NCBI GenBank assembly: GCA_027575765.1
Contig: JANBPT010000538.1
Location: 1-31,692 of the forward strand
Length of the DNA: 31,692 nt
Direction of reading: 5' to 3'
Source: Tieghemiomyces parasiticus
Lineage: Eukaryota; Kickxellomycota; Dimargaritomycetes; Dimargaritales; Dimargaritaceae
A program made the position numbers and the translations under genes. This document shows, piece by piece, positions 22,080-31,692 of this stretch. Under the pieces are notes generated by a model. That model worked only from the letters and a program-made list of their open reading frames with translations, did not search any database and was not told the origin of the DNA. Every line of letters starts with the position of its first letter. Position 1 is the stretch's first letter.

Positions 22080-23982
22080 ATGTCACTTCGCGTATTGCAC
22101 CGTGGTGCCCGCCCGGCCCTCCGCACGTGGACCACCGCGGCCGTTGCTTCCTCTTCAACCGCCACCGCTGCCAGGTGTTACTGGGCCAAGGCCGCTGCGA
22201 CCATCTCTTTAAAGTAAGTCTCCACCGGACCGAGCTATGTGGACGGTGGGCTCGGTGGCAATGCGCCACCGTCGGCGTCAGAATGGCCAATCCATCATGG
22301 TGGGGCCGCTGGCCAGGAAGTGACTGGTACAAGACCTCGGAGGGATTTGCCGGCTGGCCTTCAGCTGCGCTGGTTACTGAGCCGCAAGCACCCGTAGCGA
22401 ATCTCTGGCATGCGCTAATCCGGCGACCACCGCGTTTACCAGTACCGTCTCGGGGTGTCGTAAAGCTAACCTTGTGTTCTCCATCCTTTCGACTTGCTTC
22501 GCGACTACCCACCTCCCTTTAGGCCCACCACTTTGCTGTCGCACACGCAGGGTGCTCAGCTTCAGCACACCCGCTTCTACGCTGACAAGACTGTCAAGGT
22601 CCCCCAAATGGCCGAGTCTATCACTGAGGGCACCCTAAAGCAATGGACAAAGCGTAAGTACGATAGAATGCAAGAAGCCATACCAATCTGACCACCTTAT
22701 GGTTGGGTAGGCCATCATGGGCAGCCGTGTCAGCCGCCCCCTTTTAGCCCGCACCCTCTGGAATGTTGGACGGCCCACCCCGTCAACCAGGGGCTGTACT
22801 GCAGCCATCGGCTAGCTCGCGGACTTTTCATAGCATTCTAAATTCCAACCGTCTACCTTCCGTACCCATCTTTGAACTATAGAAATCGGCGACTTTGTTA
22901 AGCAGGACGAGGAGGTGGCCACTATCGAGACGGACAAGATCGACGTACCTGTCAACGCCCCGACTTCGGGTATCATTAAAGAGGTGTTCGCCCAGGAGGA
23001 GGATACCGTTGCCGTTGGCGCCGACCTCTTCCGCATGGAGGAGACCGACCAGGCCCCCGAGGGTAGCAGTTCCGCTGAGTCAAAGACCGACGAGTCCGCC
23101 GCCCCGGCGAAACCCGAGGCCAGCCAGGCAGCCGAGCCGTCCAAGCCAGCTGTCCCCGAGTCCAAGTCGGCTCCGGCCCCGTCCGCCACGATGGCCCCGC
23201 CGGCTGCGGCCAAGTCCACCCCGCCACCGTCCACCCCGGCGCCTGCCGTCAGCAGTAGTGGCCCCACCTCGACGGCGCCAAGCCGTGGCGAGCGCCGCGT
23301 CAAGATGTCGCGTATGCGCCTGCGCATCGCCGAGCGCCTTAAGGAGTCCCAGAACGCCGCGGCATCGCTCACGACCTTCAATGAGATTGATATGACCAAC
23401 CTGATGGCGATGCGCAAAGAGTACAAGGACGCCGTCCTCAAGAAGTACGGGGTCAAGCTGGGGTTCATGTCGGCCTTCGTCAAAGCCTCTGCCTACGCTC
23501 TGCGGGAGGTACCCGAGGTGAACGCGTCAATCGAGGGCGACCAGATTGTCTACCGCGACTACGCCGACATCAGTGTGGCGGTGGCGACACCCAAGGGCCT
23601 GGTCACCCCGATCCTCCGCAACGCCGACCAGCTGTCGTTCGTCGGAGTTGAGCAGACTATCAGTGAGCTGGGTGCCCGGGCGCGGGACAACAAACTGACC
23701 ATCGAAGATATGGCCGGCGGAACCTTCACCATCTCCAACGGCGGCGTGTTTGGCTCCCTCTACGGCACCCCCATCATCAACCTCCCCCAGTCGGCCATCC
23801 TGGGTATGCACGCCATCAAGGAACGCCCTGTGGCCGTCAATGGTAAGGTCGAGATCCGTCCCATGATGTACGTCGCCCTCACGTACGACCACCGCCTCAT
23901 CGATGGGCGTGAGGCCGTCACGTTCCTGGTGAAGATTAAGGAGATTGTCGAAGACCCTCGCCGTCTGCTGTTGGAGGTGTAA
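22080..23982 (+). CDS. KGD2: Dihydrolipoamide succinyltransferase, E2 of the 2-oxoglutarate dehydrogenase complex
   Basis: The E2 core transfers succinyl groups from lipoate to CoA in the mitochondrial matrix (TCA cycle). There are three exons, 22080-22213, 22523-22653 and 22883-23982, giving 454 residues, the usual fungal length. Introns of 309 and 229 nt have GTAAGT donors and TTTAG/TATAG acceptors, and phases agree. Exon 1 is an Arg/Ala/Ser-rich amphipathic presequence ([15 protein letters not shown]), with likely cleavage before ADKTVKVP. The lipoyl domain spans about 67-142, with lipoyl-Lys107 in ETDKIDV. An Ala/Pro/Ser-rich linker (about 145-220) follows, with no E1/E3-binding domain, which is normal for eukaryotic KGD2. 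The catalytic core starts near [16 protein letters not shown] and holds His425 and Asp429 in the YDHRLIDGR motif. These features separate it from pyruvate dehydrogenase E2. Confidence 0.96.
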
Positions 23983-26900
23983 CGGGTGACAACATACTAT
24001 TGCGCGGTAAGAGTGCCGATCTCTGCGTAGGACCTCCCCCACCCCCTCCTTCTATCCTTACCTTACTTTCTCGTCTATCGTCCAAAGTCGTGGCCTCTTC
24101 CTGCGCTTCCCCGGTTCCCTCTGGATTAATCTCACGAGACGAAAGCAATCCTACCTTTCCACCCTCCCCCGCCATGCAAGTACCGCTTACCTTCCCTCGT
24201 CACATTTCTGAATGCCGTTCCTATTAACTAAAGCTCCATTCTAGTCCCATTGACAGTTGTGAAGGACCTGCTTCGGTCGTGCTGCTCGAGATAACCTTAT
24301 TTGCCATTCCCCACGACCTTCCCACCGGTGGATCCTAAGTCATAGGTTAAAGCGAGCTACACGAGGGTGATTGGTAAACAAGCTCATAGGCCCGTGGAGT
24401 TGGCGCCGCAGAATGTAGCGCGTTCTTTAGGCTATCGGCTTGGTGGGGATTATCCACCTGACCACTAGTGAGCGGTGCGGCTGGATATGAGCAAGACGGG
24501 GACAGAATCAAGGTTTCTGAGTAACCTATAGAGCCTATAGCTAATAAAGTGCTTGGCCGACTGTGCTTGGTGAGGGCGTGGTGGGCCAGCGGTGTTCCAG
24601 GGTGGCGGTTATAGGGAGCCTGCCACAAGTGGTGATGGTGAGGGCCCTGGCACTTGCGGCTCAACAATTATCTTGGGAAGCACTACGATTCGCTACGAAA
24701 GTTTTCCCGAACTGCTTTCAAGTCTCCTTCCCCCCCTCTCTCCTACTCAGACGTCGCTCTTGCCCACCCTTAGGGGCATGTTTCAGGCCTAGGCGCCGCC
24801 TGCCGTTACCACCAATTGACACTTTGCTTACGTTCTTTTTCTAATGTTCCTCACCACGTCTCCTGCACCCTCCTCCCTTTTCATGCCTTAGAGGCTGTCA
24901 TTCAGAAGGGGTTCATTCCTGCACTCTTCCCTGTCTTTCCAGCGTCAACTTCTGATACTCTCGGCACTAGAATCATTGATATATTCTCCTTCGTACCCAA
25001 CACCCCCCTCGCCGCCCACCTACCCTTTCTCACTCGCTTGCGGCTACCTCAATCATGCACTCTAGCTCTACTGCCTTCACTGAGTCCTCCATCCTTTCAG
25101 GTTTGGTGGATCCGGCTGCTCTTTAGGCCGCTGCTCAATCTAAACGCCAGGTCCCTGCACTGTAGCGCAGGGTGCAGTACTACCACCCACCTCGCTTCAT
25201 TGCCTCGTGCGTCGTACCGACCTTTCCTATTATGGACCAACAACCCCCTCGCGTTCAGCGTACCACCCTCACCATCACTCTACTCGGTGCCAATGCGTTC
25301 CTTAAACGGTCCCTGAGCGGCCTATTGCCGAGCGCCGCGGCTGGACCATCCCCGGCCATGTCTACTGAGAGTTTGGACTCGCCGTTCTCCACCACCACCT
25401 ATTCTTCTGTCTGCTCCCGATCACCCTCACCCATCTCCTGGAATTCCGCACAGCATCTGCCTGCCGATTATGATTGGTAGGCCGAGTGGCGTACATTTTT
25501 GTGCTAACGTCTTGGGGGTTGATGAAGACTGAGCGCCCATGACCTCAGAGCCGATGGAATGTATTAAAGTCATCGGTTTAATAGTACTATGCCCTCCCTA
25601 CCTTTGTCGTTTGTTTACTGTTAATCATATTGTATACCATGACTGCAACAGTGGATATTCAAATACTCCGACCGCAGATGAAGACTGGGAGGGGGTCTTG
25701 CAAATCACGACCTCAGCACACCGGAAATACTTCTGCCTCCCTATCAGTACCCACTGGCTAGCCCAGACGACCCACGGTTGCTCACCAGGTCACCACGACT
25801 TCATCGGTGACCCAAACAACCTAGAGGCTCGACTGGAGAACCAACATCCCCTGGTTATATAAGGCCAATAAAGTTACCTAATATTAGCCATCATACCTTG
25901 CATCTACCTTGCATGTGACGCTAATCAAACCGATCCTCGGGTCTCTACCTACCACAGTAATCTACCGGCAGTATAATTAATCCGCTTAGTTCAAACAATT
26001 CATCTGTGGCCAACCAAGTCGCGGTCTTTGGATGGTATTGCCCATGCCATTCCTTTCCAGTTGGGCCGATACCCTCTAGAGAGCCTCTTGACTAGGCTAA
26101 TGCGCGCTCTGTGGTTAAAATCGCCATTGGAGACATAACCCAGTGCACTGGTGAGCGGGTCAATATTAGTAAAAGTATGAAACAGTCGACCCAGAGCCGC
26201 TTATCCTAAAAATGCCATATCGGAGGTGTCCGGTTATGGTGGCTACTTGAAAGGCACATCCGAACAACGGGAAGCGATCCCTGAGGTGGCCGACCTTAGC
26301 TTATTAGATGGACATCGGTGGTATCAAATCCAGCGAGTTGCCTTTTATGATGGATTTAAATGCCTTCACAACGATAATCGCATTGAAGCATTGTCTGACG
26401 TTGCATTCCCGCCTCCGCGCACCCCATATCATAGCTTGATCCCAATCAATGATGGCCTAGCTATTTGGTAGTCTACATTATCCAGGCTTCACACTTTTAT
26501 TTATATCTATTATCCCCCCTTTCTTTACCTACTTTCATGTATCCTTTTCGATGGGCGTTCAATCTTCCTGATCTTTGAACGTGCCTTCTTCACTGGCGCC
26601 ACCGCCTCCTATCCTTCTAGGACCTTCTCCTTCTCTACCCTTGCTTTAGTGGCTGCCTAGCTGCCCTTCTATTCATGCCGGCGCCCGGTCCCGCCACGGC
26701 CTGTCGTCCTGGATTCCCCTAGTCCAGGCTGGCTAGTTACTTGATTGATGCTGGCCATCACTGATGTATAAAAGACCTAACGGTCGCCATTCAATAAACG
26801 ACAGAATATATCCCGACAACAATCTCCAACCCCCGTTCAAAGTTTTTAAGCTTGTTTTAGTATTTTAGTACGTTTACTACTACAACACCTTTCAACCCAC

Positions 26901-27625
26901 TCTATAGTTAAGCCACAACTCACATCACTGTCTATCGCCCTTCTCGTCGCCCGGCATCACCTGTTCATATCGGCTCGGCATACTCCAGTCATACACGTTG
27001 CCTGGTTCATTCATTATTTTTTGATTTCCATACTTCCGCAAGGCAAATAGTACCAATGTCGAAGTAGGTATCCCATTACTACCGTCTGTAAAACCGCCTT
27101 CTACGCAGATATGCGGAGTTGTACGATGATAATGGCTAACGGGTCTTTTAATTCATTTCCTTGACTGCTAGCTCCAGTTACCGGTACGCTACATCACCGG
27201 TTTCCTTTAAGACTGTGCCAAGGTTATCATACGCCTTCCGAGTTCTATGGTCATCAATGGCGCGACCCACGCCTACGCCTATAAGCCGATTGCCCAGGTA
27301 CTAGTAGCCAGACATGGTCTGCTGGTAGTAGTCCTGCGTTGTTCTAGGCGCGCTTTGGCCGCCTAAAAAGGTGATTTTACCAGGCCCCAGTCCAACGCCG
27401 TCAAATCCCGCCCTTCAAGAAGACCGGGACGAGCCTGCCAAGCAACGCACACTGGTGGAGTCAGCTTCCGTTTTGCATTTATTAAGCTTATCTTATACCG
27501 GCTGTTAAACATGGTGCATAGGAGTAATTAGTTGCGGGTTCAGTTAAGTCATTGGCAAGTTCGCGCCCGTTTACGTATAAGCCGTACCGGGCTACTCAGG
27601 GGCTATGTATTGCTGCCCCCTTGTA
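23983..27625. other. 3.6 kb spacer between convergent KGD2 and GCP4
   Basis: No intact gene is recognisable. Contents I can point to: KGD2 3' flank; a frame at 25055-25480 broken by two TAG codons; an unrecognised 81-codon frame at 26226-26471; two TATA-box/AATAAA pairs (25856-25872 and 26767-26798); and a pyrimidine-rich block at about 26480-27000. The composition is mixed and frames are short. Decayed mobile-element sequence is a plausible explanation, but I found no reverse transcriptase or integrase motif. Confidence 0.45.
25055..25480 (+). pseudogene. Interrupted reading frame, possible gene remnant of unknown family
   Basis: One frame runs 142 codons from the ATG at 25055 to TAG at 25478-25480, broken only by TAG at 25124-25126 and 25163-25165. 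The part after the second stop is open for about 105 codons, Ser/Pro/Thr-rich towards the end, and includes TLTITLLGANAFLKRSL. Both stops could be single C-to-T changes from CAG. AG acceptor-like sites also lie close by (TTTCAG at about 25100, CTTTAG at 25126), so a spliced exon is an alternative. I do not recognise the protein, and chance openness is not excluded. Confidence 0.25.
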
Positions 27626-30600
27626 TCACTCGACACTCATCTCTGGCCCGGTGAACCAGCGGTTAAAGTCCAGGCGCATCAGGAGCTGGTTTAAGTGTTT
27701 ACTAACGTGGAAGTTGGCCAAGACGTGGCTCGCGCGGGACATGGTGTGGGACGCGATTGTGGCGCCCTCGGCTTTCCGGATCGGTACCATGAAGCCGCAG
27801 TTAGTGGAGGAGATAGGGGGGCATTAGTAACCGATGCCAATGTGTGGGACACAGCAATCATAATGGCAAATAAAAAAGCCTCCCCGGCGGTGGCCTACAC
27901 CTTGTAAAACTTACCAATTTCGTCGCTGATGGACACGATGCCAAGATCCACAGCCAGTGCCGCATCGTCTGTCGCGGGACTCGTGGCGCTGAACTGGGAA
28001 GGTAGCGTCCTTTCAGAGTGTTTATCGGTACTGACGGTGCGCAGACTTCGGAAGAGGAAGGCAATGTGGCCGCCGAGGGTCTATACGGTGACATTAGGGT
28101 GTGGTGAAGACGTGGCGGGGGGGAGGAGAAGTGTAAGAATTGTACGAAAAATAGAGGTCGGTGCTGATCGCTATGGCTCGCAAAAATAAGCCTGATGAGT
28201 TCTAATGCAGTGGTCAATCCAGCTGCCTACCTTTTGATGTTCTTGCAGAGTCCGGCAAAGTTCTGCTTCGGTACCCCGAAGCGTTTCAAACTCATGGCGG
28301 GCAGTTGGGGATACATCCGGTATCCCTGGACCAGTTTTGAGCGTGAGCCATCGGTCGATGGCCCCACATATGGATTCACAGGTTTGCAAGGCGCCGTGGA
28401 CGGCGCGGTATAATGGCGGGGAGCGGAGCAGTAGGCCACGTTCAAGGTATCCGAGGTAAGTGGCGTGGAGGGACTGGAAATCATTTAGATCGAGGGGACT
28501 AATATCCTCCGCCCCGTCGTCCCCGTCCGCTGTGAGGTCATCCGTTGGCGGTGTCACGTCGTTACCCGAGTCATTTGGGTCCGTACTTTGTAGGTCGCCA
28601 GTAGTCCAGGTCTGGCGGCCAGCCCCGCCCTGGCCGCCCGCGAGTGCCCCTAGGAGGGTGCGATGGGCGTGGTCGATGATGTCAACCTGGTAGTAGGCCG
28701 TCAGTCCGTCTAGCCACTGTAGCATCTGCCAGCGCAGCTGGTAAACCAACTGTTCCACAGGGTCGTGCGCTGCCGCTGGGACCACCGCGGAGGTTGCTGG
28801 TGGGGCGGCCGGCCGAATACGGCCATGTACCGTACCGGGTCGCCCTGGTAGGCCAGAGGTGGTCGATACTGTGGAAATCACAGAGGTCGAGCGGGACGGG
28901 CGGGGTCGGGGACGGCGACCGAGGGTGCAGATCAGGGCGCTCACACGGTGGGCGCGGCGCTGGGTACGCTGTAGCGTAATGAGCTGCGCAAAGATGCGCT
29001 GGTACCCGACAATGTCCGCCGTGTAGGTGAGGAGCAAGTCCAGGGGCCACGGGATACGGTAGGCCAATTGAAGCGGCAGACGGTGGTGGTAGAAAAACGG
29101 CTGTAGAGATTCGCTGGGAGTGACCACGCCGATATTGCCGCCACCGGTGCTATCGCCGTTACGCTGGCCTGCCTCAGTTGCAGAGGCGGCCGACAAGGGG
29201 GCCACTTGTAGGGTGAAACAATCGAGAGCTGGATCGTGTTCCGACGCGGTTCCGCCCGACGCCAGAGGGAGCAGGGCTCGTACTTCGCGGTCGCGACGCA
29301 GGTTGGCAAACGATGCGACCTTGGATGAGACGCCGCCGGTACTGGCAGTCTTAACTGGGTCACGGTCCGAACTCGCCGGGGCCCCCCACCGGCTGAGGAG
29401 ATCGAGGAGGTTACACCACAAGTCGCCCTGGCCCAGCAAAAAGAAGCGCCGGAAGTCGCGTAGGTTACTCTGGAGCTGGGCACCGATTTGGAGGTCTTGC
29501 CAAAGCCACCGCGTTACATCGACGCGGATGTCGTGGAAGGTAGGGTGGCAGTGTATGCTGTCGTCGAGGAACACATTCCGGTCGCGGAGGGCCTGCAGGG
29601 CAGTGAGGTGGCGCGAGCTGCCGAGGGGACGAGGCGCGGAAGAATTCATGCCCTGTGGATTGTGTCTGCCGGCTGCACTACTGGTATCATGTTGACCGTT
29701 GGCTCTACCGCTAATGATCGAATTGGCTGATGTACCAGGGTAGGTCCGGGCACCCTGGCAACCACTAAACGTGGCCACGACCTTACCAATAAACATGATC
29801 GACTGGGCCGTGGCCAAAGGCATGTGGGCTGGCACCCGTGTTTCGTCGAGGAGGTATGCCCCGTGCCAGGCTGTCTGTGATTCCGCGGCAAGATCTATCC
29901 CGTTACGATTCCCACTTGATGGAGTGGTTGATGACACCACGAAGAACTCGTCGCTGGGGTCAACCAGGGTCCCATACACCGTCCAGGCGATAACATGGTT
30001 CCACAACACATGCGCACAGTCGTGGTAAATTTCACGCATGGCCCGGGCTACCACGGGGATCCCAGTGTCGCAGGCCCTACGGATCACGTCCAGGATGCGC
30101 GCTCCACGGCCGGCGCCTGCAGCGACAGTGGCCGTCGAATCCTCACGGACAATATAAGCGACCTGGATCTCCCGGACAAGGTCCAGGGTCCGGGTCAACA
30201 GGGCATGGAACGGCTCGGTTTCACTGCGGACGTAGCTCAACGGGGTGGCCGACCGAGTATACTCTTCCTCGCGCAAAATACGGGCTTCGAGGTCCACGAT
30301 ATGGGCCTCGTACGGGTCCAAAATGACCCGCTGGATGGCCCGTTGGCAGCTGTTGAGGTAGAGACTGAATGCAGATTGCAGTGGTGGTGCTTCGGCATGG
30401 GAGTCGAGGTCAACCACGGGAGGCGTCACTAGGTTTATTGCAGAACGCGCCTGTTGGTGGTCTGCTCCAACTGGCCGACATGGGGACTGCCAGTGGTTGA
30501 CGAAATCGGCAAGGTCGTAGTAGGCATTGGCCACCTGGAGGATCTCGTTCAGAGCCTCACGTTCCGAGGCGTGGAGGTAGGGAAAGTGTGGTGAGACTTC

Positions 30601-30672
30601 CAATCGGTCGGCCGTCTTGATAAAAACCTCGCCCGGATGGCCCGCCAGGGCGAAGAGCAACTCGTGGAGCAT
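27626..30672 (-). CDS. Gamma-tubulin complex component 4 (GCP4)
   Basis: GCP4 belongs to the GRIP-domain family that builds gamma-tubulin ring complexes and nucleates microtubules. I assign three exons, 30672-28231, 28080-27915 and 27771-27626, giving 917 residues. Intron 1 (150 nt) is GTAGGC to GTATAG, phase 0. Intron 2 (143 nt) is GTAAGT to GGAAAG with a CTAAC branch, phase 1. The protein starts MLHELLFALAGHPGEVF, the GCP4 signature. The N-terminal GRIP1 region covers about 1-300; FFLLGQGDLW near 410 and IPWPLDLLLT near 541 open the gamma-tubulin-binding GRIP2 region. Exon 2 gives GGHIAFLFRSLRTV, and exon 3 ends HLNQLLMRLDFNRWF, matching the conserved C-terminus of GCPs. Low-complexity inserts occur at about 585-635 (basic/Pro) and 678-722 (acidic/Gly). 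Reading straight past exon 1 would replace this C-terminus with unrelated residues. Confidence 0.92.
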
Positions 30673-31540
30673 GCGGAGTAGGATGTACAGAAGAATGGGG
30701 AGTTGTAGTAATGAAACGGACACAAGAAATGTAAACGAGGCAGAGGGGGGAGTGGACGGAGTTGAGCTACCAATTAGCCCACTGATTACTAGGGACATGG
30801 CTGCCGGCCAGGCTCATCAATTTTATCAGGTAGCGACAGTCAATGGTACCGCCTGCCGTCCGAAACAACACAGGGGCAGGCTACCGGGCATTCGGTACCA
30901 GGATTGTGGTTGGGCACACCTAGACCCGGGAACCCCCTCGTTACCGACTACACCTAGATAGTCAACTTAGCGTCACCTCTACCATGTCAGAGGTTATCTT
31001 CCACTCTATTAAAGTGTGGACTAGCACCATACCATGAGCCTTGTAGAGGTTCCCTTGGAATACGTATTTGCCTAAAGTAATGGTCTGTGGTCTGGATAGG
31101 CCGGAATATTCGGCCGAGTCGTGCCCCAAGTGTCTCATGTTGAAAGAACGTACGGAGGTGACACTCGAAGAACAGTTGCCCGTCAATGAATGGTAAGTCC
31201 AAGCAACAAGATCGATTAACAAGAAATCATACTGGTAAGCCAACGAATAAAGTCAGCGGCGTCATATCAAGGCAACAGATTGTGTATGGATGGACAAAAT
31301 GAGCAGCTAAGACCTAAATCGGAGAGAAAGGAGGTAAGGTACACGAGCAAAGTTACGGCTAGAGATTGACGAATATCTTATACAAAGGAATGGACGATAA
31401 ATATTTAAAGAGGAGGTGTGGGTAGGAAGAATTTGCAAGCGTTGAGAGCTACCGTTGCAGCTGGTGACCAGCTTCGGGTGGTGGAACTTGGGATCAGCTC
31501 GTTCGTTCCCGTGCTTGTAAATGTGGCCTAATATTATGAG
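30673..31540. other. Spacer between divergent GCP4 and cyclophilin, with open frames of unclear status
   Basis: GCP4's promoter should lie at its left. Within 30962-31243 several frames on both strands are open, including a 93-codon minus frame and a plus-strand stretch flanked by splice-like sites. None is a recognised family, and both strands cannot be coding in full. The part 31250-31440 is AT-richer and shows nothing. Confidence 0.4.
31047..31192 (+). other. Candidate plus-strand exon, unrecognised
   Basis: An open stretch of 48 codons plus two bases lies between an acceptor-like CCTTGTAG and a strong donor GTAAGT. It encodes a CPKC pair in SAESCPKCLMLKERTEVTL. Its end phase would fit an acceptor at 31568-31569 in the cyclophilin exon, but the joined protein would lack the rest of the cyclophilin fold. 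The same bases are open on the minus strand, so support is weak. Confidence 0.2.
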
Positions 31541-31692
31541 CACTATTATGATATGGACGGCCTGCTCAGTATGGCCAACCGCGGCCCCAACACGAATAGC
31601 TCCCAGTTCTTTATCACCGTTCGGCCCACCCCGCACCTCGACGGCAAGCATACCGTGTTTGGCCGCGTGATCCATGGCATGGAGATTGTGCA
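31541..31692 (+). CDS. Cyclophilin-type peptidyl-prolyl cis-trans isomerase, internal fragment cut by the window end
   Basis: Cyclophilins catalyse proline isomerisation in protein folding or in spliceosomes. The frame reads [20 protein letters not shown], then [20 protein letters not shown], the most conserved half of the domain, including the Q-F-F and L-D-G-K-H active-site stretches. It runs off the right edge. Upstream in frame a TAA occurs at about 31528-31530, so an acceptor must lie between: AG at 31539-31540 or at 31568-31569 are candidates. The N-terminal half with the catalytic Arg (FHR...QGGD region) was not found on the plus strand back to GCP4. The class (PPWD1-like, Cyp40-like or other) cannot be fixed from this fragment. 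Confidence 0.88.

Noticed and set aside
24816..25316. 166-codon plus-strand frame in the KGD2-GCP4 spacer
   Set aside because: Leu/Pro/Ser-rich translation of pyrimidine-rich DNA without motifs; it overlaps another partly open frame.
27552..27827. Plus-strand frame of 91 codons, and the overlapping one at 27695-27907
   Set aside because: Both lie over GCP4 exon 3 and the adjacent intron on the opposite strand and resemble no family.
1..31692. CRISPR arrays, rRNA genes, tRNA genes, bacterial operons or plasmid origins
   Set aside because: No regularly spaced repeats, no rRNA-like stretches and no tRNA T-arm consensus were found by eye; the window is eukaryotic nuclear DNA.

Overview
The window is nuclear DNA of a fungus. 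The evidence is a fused CAD/Ura2-type pyrimidine gene whose dihydroorotase segment has lost its metal ligands, as in fungal Ura2, plus short introns with GTAAGT-like donors and CTAAC/CTGAC-like branch sites. A GCP4-type gamma-tubulin complex gene, a family absent from budding yeast, points away from Saccharomycetes. An early-diverging lineage is possible, but the sequence alone does not settle it. Coding exons are GC-rich. The spacers are long, less GC-rich and full of homopolymer tracts.

Layout, left to right. 2-612 (+): a decayed mariner-type transposase, cut by the window edge. 994-1644 (-): LSM7, three exons. 2170-2841 (+): an unrecognised small three-exon gene, divergent from LSM7. 3113-3641 (-): mitochondrial ribosomal protein uS17m, two exons. 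4292-11590 (-): the 2432-residue CAD/Ura2 protein in one exon. 11591-14873: a spacer with a GC-rich stem-loop cluster. 14874-16313 (-): an intronless hexokinase with a TATA/CCAAT pair about 0.9 kb upstream. 16314-22079: a 5.8 kb gene-poor spacer. 22080-23982 (+): KGD2, the E2 of 2-oxoglutarate dehydrogenase, three exons. 23983-27625: a gene-poor spacer with an interrupted reading frame and LTR-like promoter/polyA pairs. 27626-30672 (-): GCP4, three exons, the last two of which I assembled from splice sites. 31541-31692 (+): the middle of a cyclophilin, cut by the right edge.

The genes are unrelated housekeeping functions: RNA decay/splicing, mitochondrial translation, pyrimidine synthesis, glycolysis, TCA cycle, microtubule nucleation and protein folding. 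I see no operon-like logic and no clearly new multi-gene system. The points most worth a second look are the small unknown gene with a possible frame-shifting 58-nt cryptic intron, the totally degenerate DHOase segment, a hexokinase with Ala in place of a conserved Pro, an alternative GCP4 start that would add a hydrophobic N-terminus, and a cyclophilin whose N-terminal half I cannot find.
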